The notes below the pieces were generated by a model, which saw nothing but the letters and a program-made list of their open reading frames with translations, was not told the origin of the DNA and ran no database searches. A stretch of DNA of 64,000 nt from Marchantia polymorpha subsp. ruderalis. Its lineage: Eukaryota; Streptophyta; Marchantiopsida; Marchantiales; Marchantiaceae. The stretch lies in assembly GCA_037833965.1 (NCBI GenBank), contig AP031351.1, forward strand, positions 25,742,501 to 25,806,500. The letters run 5' to 3'. Below, one piece after another: positions 20,813 to 30,789 of the stretch; position 1 is the first letter of the stretch; each line of letters begins with the position of its first letter. The position numbers and the translations under genes were made by a program.

Positions 20813-22825
20813 AGGACACAAACGCGCAGAGGAAATGAGTTCCTTAATTAAACTTCCGAAACTGGAAAATCCCCAAGGCAAGACGCCTTGAACTACTTTA
20901 TACCCTCTAAGTCCTAACTACCTAACACTCTACTTCATCGGCTATGGTGCAAGCCGCGAACAGATGAGTCGGCGGCTGCCTGCCCCTCTAACCCTAACCC
21001 TAATCCTAAACCTAATCCTAACCCTTAATCTAAATCCTAAACCTGCTGTACAGAGCCGCCAGCGTCTTTAACAGCTTTAGATCCAAGATCTGAGGCTGAA
21101 AATTCGCAGGCATGCGTGGCGGGCTAACACCAATGGCCTCATCAAATTTCAAATCCATCTGACCGTCAATCTCAAAGATATAGGCCCCGCAATATCTCTG
21201 AATCCTAAACCTATTACACAGAGCCGCCAGCGTCTTTAACAGCTTTAGATCCAAGATCTGAGGCTAAAAATTTGCAAGCATGCGTGGCGGGTTAATAACA
21301 ACGTCCCCACCAAATTTCAGGTCCATCCGACCGTCCATCACAAAGATATAGGCCCCGCAAGATCTCTTAACCCTAGGCCAAAATTCCTTCTCCAAAATCC
21401 AAGGTTTCGGGGACCCAAATGTCGCTTGAATGCCGTTCCCGCAATTATGGGTAACGGCATGTTCACACCTGCGACTTCAGGCCCCGCCGTTCTGCTTCCC
21501 ACACTTGACATAATCCCGCCAATTTCCGCCGTTGGGAATCTTCTTCCTCGTATCGCCGAAGGCTCTAGCCGCGAAGACCCTTGCGCCGAAGGCACCCTTC
21601 CGCGTCTTCGCCTATCCATATCAGTCACTTTCGACACTCATAGCTCACTGATCCCTTATACGTTTCAAGAAAACTTGGGCTCGTTAGAACGAGCGTGTCG
21701 AGCTCTTTTCAACAAGAACCTAAACAACTCAAGGCGTTACGAATTGAGAAAGTTATGAGGGATTCACTCTTCCACCGAAGTCACTCTTCCGCCGAAGGCG
21801 TACCGCGGAAGGCGTCTACCTCCGAAGGCCCCATATTAGTAACTTCCGACACTCATAACACAGTGATCCCTTATCCGTTTCAAGAGTTCTTGAGCTCATT
21901 AGAACGAGCGGGTTACGCTCTTTCCAACAAGACTCTAATCAAGTCAATGCAATATGAATTGAGAAAGTTATGAGGGATTCACTCTTCCGCCAAAGGCATT
22001 CTTCCACGTGGCAGTCATACGCCAAAGGCACTCTTCCGCCGAGAACACTTTCGACACTCATAACTAAGTGATTTCTTATCCATTTCGAGAGTTCTTGGGC
22101 TCGTTAGAACAAGCGTGTTGCGGTTTTCCAACAAAAACCCTAACCAAGTCAAGGCGTTACGAATTGAGAAAGTTATGAGGGATGCACTCTTCCGCCGAAG
22201 GCACTCTACCGCCAAAGGCATTCTTCCACGTGGCAGTCTTCTGCCGAAGGCACTCTTCCGCCGAGGACACTTTCAACACTCATAACTCAGTGATTTCTTA
22301 TCCGTTCCAAGAGTTATTGGGCTCGTTAGAACGAGAGTGTCGCGCTCTTTCTAACAAGACCCTAACCAAGTCAACGTGTTACGAATTGAAAAAGTTATGA
22401 GGGATTCACTCTACCACTGAAGGCACTCTACCGCCGAAGGCATTCTTCCATGTGGCACTCTTTCGCCGAAGGAACTCTTCCGCCAAAGGCACTCTTCCGC
22501 CGAGGACACTTTCAACACTCATGATTCAGTGATTCCTTATCTGTTCCAAAAGTTCTTGGGCTCGTTAGAACGAGCGTGTTGAGCTCTTTCCATCAAGAGC
22601 CTAAGTAAGTCAAGGCGTTACGATTGATAAAGTTATGAGGGATCCACCGCCGAAAGTGCTCGAAGCGGGTCATGCAGCATGAACCGCCCGTTAAATCCCA
22701 GGCGCCTGACTATGGCCTAAGCCCAAAACCCTTAGACTGCCCTAGATTACCCTAGATCCCGAGATTCCCTTTTTACTCTATTTTTGCGTACCGATTATTA
22801 TTTACAGCTGCTACCGTGGTACTTA
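20813..22825 (-). mobile_element. Element F, part 1: host of insertions D and E
   Basis: 20813-20940 matches the 3' region of the family in minus orientation. A CCCTAA-like tract follows (about 20990-21047), then two tandem copies of a roughly 170-bp unit (about 21050-21195 and 21222-21360), and at least five copies of the amplified unit (about 21620-22640). It is interrupted at 22826 by D, with TSD ACTTA, and ends at 28132. No coding capacity is seen. Confidence 0.78.
21620..22640 (-). repeat. Tandem array of a 130-230 bp unit in element F
   Basis: Five imperfect copies share a core that reads, on the plus strand, TTCTTGGGCTCGTTAGAACG, then CTCTTTCCAACAAGACCCTA, then GCGTTACGAATTGAGAAAGT, followed by variable CTTCCGCCGAAGGCA modules. 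C (about 9235-9350) and D (about 23110-23220) have one copy each, E has three. The array has therefore expanded inside the short derivatives only. Confidence 0.8.
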
Positions 22826-24052
22826 TGTGGTAACCCACTTTTGGTATTTTTGTGGAATTTAAAACATTTTTTGGAAAACTGTACCGCGGCAGCAGTGTAA
22901 ATAGCCATCGGTACATTTAAAATAGAGTGAAATTGGATGATCTCGAAGAATCTCATAAAATCTCGTAGAATCCAGGAGTTGGGCGCAATGTCTGGAACAG
23001 GCGCCGCCTTGAACGACGGGCTCTGAAGGAATTCCCCTTCGGCTCAAGGCACATGATCCGCCTTCGGCGATACGCCTTCAGCGCTAGAGGAATCCCTCAG
23101 AATCTATGCAATTCCCTAACGCCTTGACTTGGTTAGGGTCTCGTTGGAAAGAGCTTGACGCGCTGATTCTAACGAGCCCAAGAACGCCCGGGACGGATCA
23201 TGACTCAGGGAGTTGTGACGGTCGAAAGATACGAAGACTTTCGCCTACGCATAGGCGAAATGGGTTTGACGTCGGTGGGGAGTCCGCCGAGAATGCCCCC
23301 TACGCATAGGCGAGGAGGACTTGCACCTACGCATAAGCGGACGGAGATCGCCTACGCATAGGCGCTTCGGCGTCAGCGGGAAGTCCGCCTTCGGCTCTAG
23401 AAATCCGCCTTCGGGGTTGGAACTTGTACGGCGCCTTCAGCGGCAGCGCATCGCGGTTAGGTGAGGACCCAACGGAGTAGCGAAATCCGTACGGACCGTA
23501 CGGACTGTGAGGACGGAATGGACGAGTGCGCCTTCGGCTGGTCGGGATTCGGAGACAAGAGCGCCGACGGAGAGGCGAGAGAGATGGACAGACTGGACGG
23601 AGTCCGTTGACCGCGGTCAACGCCTTCGGCACAGCCGCCTTCGGCGCTGCGCCTACGGCGAGGGACCTGCGCGGACGAGCGTCTTGTGTGCGGACGGATT
23701 CCGCCTACGCACAGGCGGATGAAGTTTGACGTCGGCGGAAACTCCGCCGGAGATTCTGCCTACGCAGAAGGAAGTTCGGTTTTTGTCCTATTCGCGGACG
23801 AACGCCTTCGGTGGAGCGGGACTAGCCAAGTCGAAGTACGGAGGAATGTAGCGCGTCGGCGAGAAATCCGCCTTCGGCGCTGCGCGACCATGGCCGCGGC
23901 GTAGTACGCTGGCGGAGTTCAAATTGCCAATTCGAGCGTGTGAGTGAAGGCGCGTCGGCGGAGCGTGAAGCCGCGCGTGAGAGAGAAGGCCGTTATACCT
24001 CGGAGCCGGCGCAGCCATCAAGTGATTCGGCTTTCACGACCGAGAGCCAACC
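22826..24052 (+). other. Element D 5' region with palindromic modules
   Basis: Non-coding counterpart of C's 8951-10194. Its palindromes are of the CGCCTACGCATAGGCG type (for example near 23241, 23297 and 23348), where C has CGCCTGTGCACAGGCG. Open frames on both strands are GC-driven and are not called. Confidence 0.7.
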
Positions 24053-26957
24053 ATGACCCCCTGCGAGCGGACAGAGGACACCCCATTCTTGAATTTGCGA
24101 TTTCAATTCCTTGTGCGAGCTGCGCGCGCCCATCTTCTTGCTGAAAGACGTTCTAGACACCACCGCGCGGAGAGTTACCCGGTGGCAGGGAGATAATTGA
24201 GTGCGCGACATTTGGAATTGAGAGAGATTAGAGTTTGCAGAGGAAAGAGAACCGCGAGCAAGAGGCTCGGGCATAGCAGAGAGAGAGGTGCGCAAACCAA
24301 TTTCAAGAACGCGATGTCGACATCAGTGAAGCTACGGATGGTGCCACTCAAGCTCCCGCAGAATGGGTTGCGTGCTTTTGAGTTCCGGTTGATTGCGAGG
24401 AAACTCGAATTCTTGCTGTGGGGATGGAATTACATGTGCGCAGACATGGTGCGCGAATGGCTGGACGAGGAACGGCAACCTACGCGCGGATTCCGTCCGC
24501 ACGTAGATCGATGGACTGTCCGCGATTGGGGACAGGCATTGGGGAGGTGTGCAGGTGAGGACGGGTACCTCCTGTTCGACAGTGAGAGCGTCAAAGTATC
24601 GAAGGCGGACGAAGCCTCCTTTGTGGAATTGTTCAAGCGAGAGAGGTCCTCCAAGAACGGGTACAGGACCCGGGAGTACAAAGATCGTTTCCGCAGGACC
24701 GTAGCGATGGCGCTGCTGCAACTGTTGCAGCCGCACCGCACTACGTACATCACGTTGTGGCAGGTGTCCTTCGTGGAGCTCACATTGGCTGGAGCTCCAG
24801 TTCACTGGTCGCGTATCCTTCATAGGGTGATGCGACAGCATGCGTTTGAGGAGCGGGGAGGAACGCTCAATCACCTCTCCCCCTTCTTGATAAACTTTTA
24901 TCGGTCGATGAATTGTTTAACCGCGGCCGAGCGTGCTCGATTTCCGCCATTGTCAGTTGACCATCCCGGGAGGTATGTGCGGGATAACAAAGTAGACACC
25001 GACACGGAGGACTCACCGACTTCCACTCCACCGAGTATGCGGGGAGAGACACATCCGCAGCGTGAGTGCCGCGGAAGCGGAGATGGAGAGAGGACCCGGA
25101 GAAAGAGCAACATCAAGAATCAGCTGCTCTCACCCGGAAGCGGCCACTGCACGAGATCTGCAGCCAGCCGAAGCAGAAGGCGCGCAGGCTTTTGCTACCT
25201 GCCAGCAGCGCGGAAACGGCGACGATCGCCACAGAGAAGGAAAGTCCATCCCCGGAGAAGGATGGGACTGCGCGGACGGCCGAAGGGTCAGTAGACCACC
25301 CTACGCCTTCGGCGGAGGAGAAACGACCTTCGGGTCAGAAGCTACAACGTGCGGCGCGGATGAGTGTGCCGCCTACGCATAGGCGACTCCCTGTGGATAG
25401 GCGACCCCTTGCGGACGTAGACTTGTGCCTACGCATAGGCAGAGAAAGTTCGCCTACGCATATGCGAGTGCCTACGCATAGGCAGGACTCACCCCCGGTG
25501 CAACGCAGGAAGGGGAAGGAGCCGGCGGAAGATCCGCCTTCGGTTCAAGGGCCTTCGGGGCAAGGCCCTTCGGCGGTGAGATCGCCGGGATCTGCGCCTT
25601 CGGCGCCAGGGCCTTCGGGCCACCGAGTTACAAACAGAGAGCCGGCGGGAGCCGCGCCTTCGGCGGAAGGGCCTTCGGGCCAAGGGACATCGGGCGGGCC
25701 GCCTTCGGCGTTGCGCCCTCGGCGGAAGAAGCGCCGAGAATTGCGCCTACGCATAGGCCGGACTCATCCCTGGCGCAGGACCTAACGGAGGAGCGGGTTG
25801 ACTGTCCGCAGGGTGAAATTCGTGCGCGCGATGCACAATTACACCCCGCGCAGGTACATTCTGCACGATCGCCTTCGGCGGTAGATGCCGGCGGCGAGGA
25901 GGTTACAGTCGCGGCGGGACAGGGACAGGCGGACGATGCAAATTTGGCACGGCCGCATTCACCCACCGCCTTGGACATTTTAGCAGGGAGCAGCGAAGCT
26001 GCAGGAGCGCAAGCGGTGGCAGAGCACGCAGACATCTCGCAGCCCCGCACAGGCCAGTCGCCGACGAATTCAATGGCGACCGAAATCCTCAATTCGGAGG
26101 ATGACGAAGAAGGAGGATCCACTGAATCAATGTCGGGATCGGGATCCACCAAAGAGGAGGAAGAGGAAATGGTAGGCGCGCCGACGGCGGCGCTTTATGA
26201 GCAGGTAGTACCTCTGCTGAGGTACCTGGATCGCAAGATGGAGAAGTACGCGGACCCTCGCCAACCTGGGTCCTACGTCGAGTTAGTGCGTAGGCGAACT
26301 CGCACTAAAGTCCACACCAGCAAGTTGCTGGCCCGTGTGGACCAGGAACTTAAGGATCTGCGGGAGAAGCATGAGTGCCTGTGGGGTCAGTACAACCTCA
26401 ATAGGAAGTTGTACAAACACTTCGATAAGACGAAGGACGAGAAGCTGGAAGAGTTCGCCAAGGAGAAGGCGAAGCTCATAGAGGCGCTGGATTCTGAGCA
26501 GGCTCAGAATCAAATTTTGTCAGAGGAGCTCGTGCGACAGACACGGTTGTTAGAGCAGTGTCAGCTCACACAGGCGGATGAGGAATTAATCCGCAGACTG
26601 CAATCCGAGTGCGGGGAATTGAGAGCACAGCGTGCGGAGGCCGAATTGCAGTTGGTTGTAGTTGAAGACGATCGCCGGCGGGCGGCAGATCGCACGAAGG
26701 AAGAGATGGCGAGGCGAGTCATCCACTGTCTCAGGGGCTACGCCCACTGGGAAGTGGCGGCGCAGGAGAAACTCACACTGCGCGAGTTAGAGCTTCGTGC
26801 AGCCGGATTGTTGACAGGTGACAGTCGAAGTCGGCGGCGAGTGGCGCAGAAGCTAGACTCTTTTCTGTCGAGATCACGGAACACCATGGCCACCCTTGAG
26901 ACAGAGGTTTCCGCGGTGTTGCGGCGGTTGGGACTGCGCAGTCGAGCTGAGGACTAG
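24053..26957 (+). pseudogene. Element D gag-like / coiled-coil protein (decayed single ORF)
   Basis: Starts at ATG 24053 (MTPCERTEDTPFLNLRF), the same start context as in C. A TAA at 24194-24196 interrupts it after 47 codons, but the frame continues to about 25060. Globular part: RLIARKLEFLLWGWNYMC, RPHVDRWTVRDWGQALGRC and PVHWSRILHRVMRQHAFEER. Frameshifts near 25060 and 25760 lead into the Pro-rich part and then the acidic (KEEEEEMVGAP) and coiled-coil part (QADEELIRRLQSECGELRAQ), ending LRSRAED at TAG 26955-26957. The C-terminal half is the best-conserved part between C and D, which implies protein-level constraint on an active master copy elsewhere. No catalytic motif is seen. Confidence 0.6.
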
Positions 26958-28076
26958 CAGGGTAGGGAGTTAGTGCGCGGCAGTCCGTCGCGCAGGAGGC
27001 GAAGCACAGGTTTTGCGGAGTGTAGTGTAGCGTGGTTCCGTGCAGGCGTGTAGCATAGTGCAGTGTAGTGCTAGTTAGAACTTAGAAGGTATAAAGTAGT
27101 TCAAGGCGTCTTGCCTTGGGATTTTTCCAGTTTCGGAAGTGCAGATCAGGAACTCATTTTCTCTGCGTGTTTGTGTCCTTAGTTCTGTCACCACGCACGA
27201 GGAGCTACACCTTGGCGGTCCGCATTGCGTAGCTGAAGGCCTTTGGCCGAATGTTCAGAGCTAGTACATTGGTTAGAGACTTGAGTAGTTCGGATCTACA
27301 CCTGCGGGTGATTGCCGATGCTAAGAGCCAGTGACTAGTTAGATACTTGAATAGTTTCGCCCCTACACCTTCGAGTGTTTGTTCCTGATTGTACTCCTTC
27401 GGGATTTTTCCCCTGAATGCCAAAGTGAAGTTTTGCTACTTCGTGTAAGCCTTGGTTGTAAATTCAGGTTACGCTGCAGCAGGTGCCTTCAGGGTAACCC
27501 TTGTAGTATTTCTAGGAATGACAAGTGCCTAAGAATTCCAACTCTTCAATAGATTGTTATGGTGTGTTACTGGAACGTTTCTCAGTGAGTCCCTCCGTGC
27601 GGACCTGTGTTCTCTGCGCGTTTTGTGAGTTGAGAGTGTTGTTCACCGCGTGTGAGTGACTTCGATCCAAAGTAGGAAGTCCAACCCGGGTTTCCCACGC
27701 TAGCAGAAGGCTAGTGGAAGGGTTGTAAAAGCCGGAGTTGGGAGTCACTACCCGCAGATTCGCTGAGTGTATTCGCGAGAGACTCCCCCCCTTGAAATCT
27801 TAAGTAGAGGTCCTAACCGATCTCTGGGTTGTGTTTCTGTAGTTTCAGGTGTGTGTGTGTGTGTGTGTGTTGAGTGAACTACGCTGCACTGTGCGACCTC
27901 CAAGTGAGCTCCGAGTGAACACTTGCAGTATTTCTGGGAGTGACAGTCGCCTGAGAATTCGAACTCCTCAATAGTCTGTTAAATGTGACACTTTGTACCC
28001 TGTGTGTTCCTCTGTCCCTGTGGGTTCGACCTTTCTACCACTAAATTGTAGTTTTAGCCTTTAGTGGGTTATTACA
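26958..28076 (+). other. Element D 3' non-coding region
   Basis: Homologous to C's 13339-14344, with a (GT)n tract at about 27850-27870. Ends with the right inverted repeat. No gene seen. Confidence 0.7.
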
Positions 28077-28132
28077 ACTTACTATTAAAAAATGTTTCAA
28101 TTCCGACGAAAAAAAAAAAGTAGGTTACCACA
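28077..28132 (-). mobile_element. Element F, part 2: 5' terminus
   Basis: It resumes with ACTTACTATT, matching E's ACTTACTATTCAAAAATG, and ends GTAGGTTACCACA at 28132, the family terminus in minus orientation. Confidence 0.8.
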
Positions 28133-28204
28133 TCATTTCACTCCTAGTGGATGGATGACGTGGCAGATAATCATAAATCATCATCGTAAATCATTTCTTC
28201 GATA
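28133..28204. other. Short spacer with a fragment of a B-type LTR (inverted)
   Basis: CACTCCTAGTGGATGGATGA (about 28140-28159) is the reverse complement of part of element B's LTR (about 7730-7755). It is probably the older insertion site into which F jumped. The rest is unassigned. Confidence 0.45.
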
Positions 28205-28219
28205 TATCAGCTAGCAAAG

Positions 28220-28855
28220 GTGGAGGCTATTGCACGCATCTCTCGTCCCACGGATGTGAGTAGAGTTCATGCATTCATGGGTTTGGCGAACTACTACCGG
28301 AGGTATGTGAAGGGGTTCAGTGCTATAGCCAAGCCTTTGAACAAGTTGCTGAAGTCAGATCAGGAGTGGCAATGGGGAGATGAGCAGGAGAGAGCTTTTG
28401 TTGAGCTCAAGGCCAGGTTGGTGGCCGCTCCCATCTTGAGGAGACCTATCGGAGGTCGTCCATACCAGTTGCACACTAATTGGAGTATGTTGGGACTTGG
28501 AGCGGTGTTGACGCAGCGTGATGATGAGGGCAAGAAGTTTGTGGCTGCGTACGCTAGTCGTTCGAACAATGCAGCGGAGTCGCGGTATAGTTCGTACGAG
28601 GGAGAGTGCTTGGCAGCGGTGTGGGCTGTGGCACACTTCAGGTGTTACTTGTTTGGTATGCAATTCACCCTTGTTACTGATCATCAACCGCTCAAGTGGT
28701 TGATGGAGTCCGACAAGCTTACAGGGAAGCTTGCACGGTGGGCTCTCATCTTACAGGAGTACGACTTTCAGGTAGTGCATAGACTTGGAGTTTCGAACCT
28801 AGATGCCGATGGTTTGAGTCGGAATCCATGCCCTAGCCATGACGATGACACTTGA
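28220..28855 (+). pseudogene. G1 RT thumb and RNase H
   Basis: The frame covers the RT thumb motif (RAFMGLANYYRRYVKGF type; here VHAFMGLANYYRRYV) and an RNase H with TNWSMLGLGAVL, SSYEGECLAAVWAVAHFR and VTDHQPLKW. The first catalytic position reads TNWS where G2 has TDWS, so the first RNase H Asp is Asn in this copy. It ends at a TGA (28853-28855) that is also present in G2 at 41553-41555. Confidence 0.88.
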
Positions 28856-29020
28856 GCTAGATGGCATGGTGAGGTTGACGAGGAGATGGTGCCTGGTTGG
28901 CATGCATCTGCCTTCATGTGTTAGTTACGTGGGAACTCCAACAGATAGGATCATCTGACATCTTACTCTAGTCAAAGAGTAGATGGTCAATCTTCAGATC
29001 TTGAGGTTGAGGATGGTGGT

Positions 29021-29320
29021 GTGGATCAGCGTGATGTTCACGATGATGCATTGGTGTTGGAGTTCCTACGGACCAGCATGGTGCCAGGCAAAGTGGGTGC
29101 CAAGAAGCGAGATCGTGTTCTCCAGCGGGCAAAGAGGTACCGATTGGAGGGATCACATGTTCTCCGAGTGTGGGAGGACGGTAGGGTACGAGTAGTACCA
29201 CATCCAGCCAAGAGAGCACGCATTGTGAAGCATGCTCATGAGGAGTTGGGACATTTTGGAGTGAAACGTACATACAGCTTACTCCTTGGTCAGTATTGGT
29301 GGCGTGGTGTGCATACTTAG
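29021..29320 (+). pseudogene. G1 integrase N-terminal zinc domain, first half
   Basis: Contains the two His of the HHCC domain (HAHEELGHFG) and the QYWWRGVHT motif. A TAG at 29318-29320 precedes the two Cys (CMVCD), which lie in the same frame downstream. G2 has the same TAG at 42018-42020. Confidence 0.85.
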
Positions 29321-29410
29321 GTACAGCAGTTGGTATCACGTTGCATGGTTTGTGATCAAGTGAAGGCATCATTCAATGCCCCGACACTAGTGTTACATCC
29401 ATAAATCATC

Positions 29411-30013
29411 ATGAGATTGGGTTACCGTTGGAGTTTGGACTTTGCTAGACCACTACCTTTGACTGTACGACATCATCGGTATGTGTTGGTGATGGTGGAG
29501 CATTTCTCCAAGTGGATTGAGTTGATGGCATTACCTGACAAGGCAAGTGAGGGAGTAGCGTATGCTTTCCTTGACAGAGTGCTTAGTCACTATGGTGCAC
29601 CAGCTAAGGTGTTGACCGATCAGGGAACGAAGTTTCAGGGTGAGTTTCAGGTCTTGTGCGACAAGGCACTGATTGATCATCGGATCACGTCGCGAGATCA
29701 TCCACAGGCGGATGGTTTCGCTGAACGTGTTGTACAGACGGTGAAGAGGGCGTTGCGCAAGTATGGCCTGCAGAAAGGTCATCTTGGGGACTGGGATATC
29801 CAGTTACCGTGGTTGGCCATGGAATATCGGTTCAGTCAGCAGGCATCCTTGGCTTCCTTCTCACCATATTTTCTATTGTACGGCCGAGATCCAGACTTGC
29901 CAACATCGATTCGTCGTGAGTCTAGCGAGGTGGTGAACCTTGATGACCCGAATATGTGGATGAGAGTATGTTCTCAGCGTGCAGAGCTCTTTCGGAGAGT
30001 TCGGAGCGTTTGA
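29411..30013 (+). pseudogene. G1 integrase catalytic core
   Basis: DDE residues: D in RWSLDFARPL, D in LTDQGTKFQG, E in DGFAERVVQTV. The last two are separated by 34 residues, one fewer than the usual 35; G2 has the same spacing. The core is uninterrupted here. A short deletion near 30003, compared with G2, shifts the frame into the next entry. Confidence 0.9.
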
Positions 30014-30479
30014 GAATCTTGCGATTGCTCAATATAGAGATACGTTGCGGTATGCAACCATTCAGGGAGGAGGTTATCGACCATCAATTCGTAGATTCCA
30101 TGTGGGAGACTACGTCTATCTACAACAGACTACACCGACGACATTGGATGTGACGGCGGGACGCACAATCTTGCGAATGCGGGAGCTGTTACCTTCTGGA
30201 GTTCTCCTGTTGGAGGGTCGTGACGGCGTTGTTTGGAAGGATCATGTGCGCAATTGTGCGCCATGCCACCTCCCAAACGTAGATGGCACTATGGACCCAA
30301 GCTTAGCGATAGTACGTGCTGGCTTGAGGTGCATGCTGTGTGGGTCAGCTGGTCAGGCGGCACGTATGTTGGTGTGTGATAGGTGTTCTAGGGGATGGCA
30401 CATGTTGTGCCTGACTCCGCCTATCAATGTTATTCTGGCTGGACGATGGGTTTGTCTTCGATGTACTTTAGAGGGGTAG
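29979..30479 (+). pseudogene. G1 integrase C-terminus with intact PHD finger
   Basis: After a GPY/F-like module (FHVGDYVYLQQ, DGVVWKDHVRNC), the protein ends with a complete C4HC3 PHD finger at residues 118-162 (about 30330-30464): CMLC, CDRC, GWHMLC and WVCLRC provide all eight zinc ligands. PHD fingers read histone H3 tails, often by their K4 methylation state. In chromoviruses this position holds a chromodomain, so the PHD finger may have an equivalent targeting role (inference). The Met shown lies in the frame-shifted junction and is not a real start. Confidence 0.88.
30330..30476 (+). other. PHD finger of G1 integrase
   Basis: C-x2-C … C-x2-C-x4-H-x2-C … C-x2-C spacing with the conserved Trp before His (GWH) and before the last Cys pair (RWVC). 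This is the domain that makes the element's C-terminus unusual. Confidence 0.88.
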
Positions 30480-30644
30480 ATGACTTGATCTTCACATGTT
30501 ATAAATTGCAGATAGGCGACTAATGATGGGGCGACATAGCACCCGGCCTACTGGTTCGTGCACCCACGAAGGTGTTTAGCATGTAGTTGTAGATAGAACT
30601 ACCTGGGAGTTAGAGGAACCTGACCGCCAGCTAGGGGGGCGAGT

Positions 30645-30758
30645 TGTGACATTTGAGTGTGTACTCTCTCGCGCCTTATATGTGTGTATGTGTGCGTATG
30701 TGTATGTGAGTAGCATGTCAGCGATGTAGAGTGTATGGCGATATGTATTCGCACGACA
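30645..30758 (+). repeat. Terminal block T of G1
   Basis: TGTGACATTTGAG…CGCACGACA. Matches 43355-43470 and 43768-43883 in G2. Contains a (TGTATG)n-like stretch. Either U3 of an LTR or the 3' terminus of the element; see the G2 terminal-structure finding. Confidence 0.8.
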
Positions 30759-30789
30759 TCTTCAATTTACAAGATACCTTCTATTTGGC

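Larger units (their letters stand above)
22826..28076 (+). mobile_element. Element D: second complete LTR-less TIR element
   Basis: Termini TGTGGTAACCCACTTTTGGT (22826-22845) and the inverted GCCTTTAGTGGGTTATTACA (28057-28076). TSD ACTTA at 22821-22825 and 28077-28081. 5251 bp. It is collinear with C: GC-rich 5' region, one long decayed frame (24053-26957) and 1.1-kb 3' region. It is clearly diverged from C at many sites, so the two were separate insertions and not a duplication. Confidence 0.87.
28205..30758 (+). mobile_element. Element G1: 5'-truncated copy of the methyltransferase/PHD Ty3 element
   Basis: Collinear with 40906-43470 of G2 and very similar throughout. It starts in the RT thumb region and runs through RNase H, integrase and PHD finger to a purine tract (CTAGGGGGGCGAGT, about 30631-30644) and the terminal block T (30645-30758). 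It ends exactly at GACA, the same boundary as G2, followed by unrelated DNA. It lacks gag, protease, methyltransferase and the RT palm. Confidence 0.9.
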
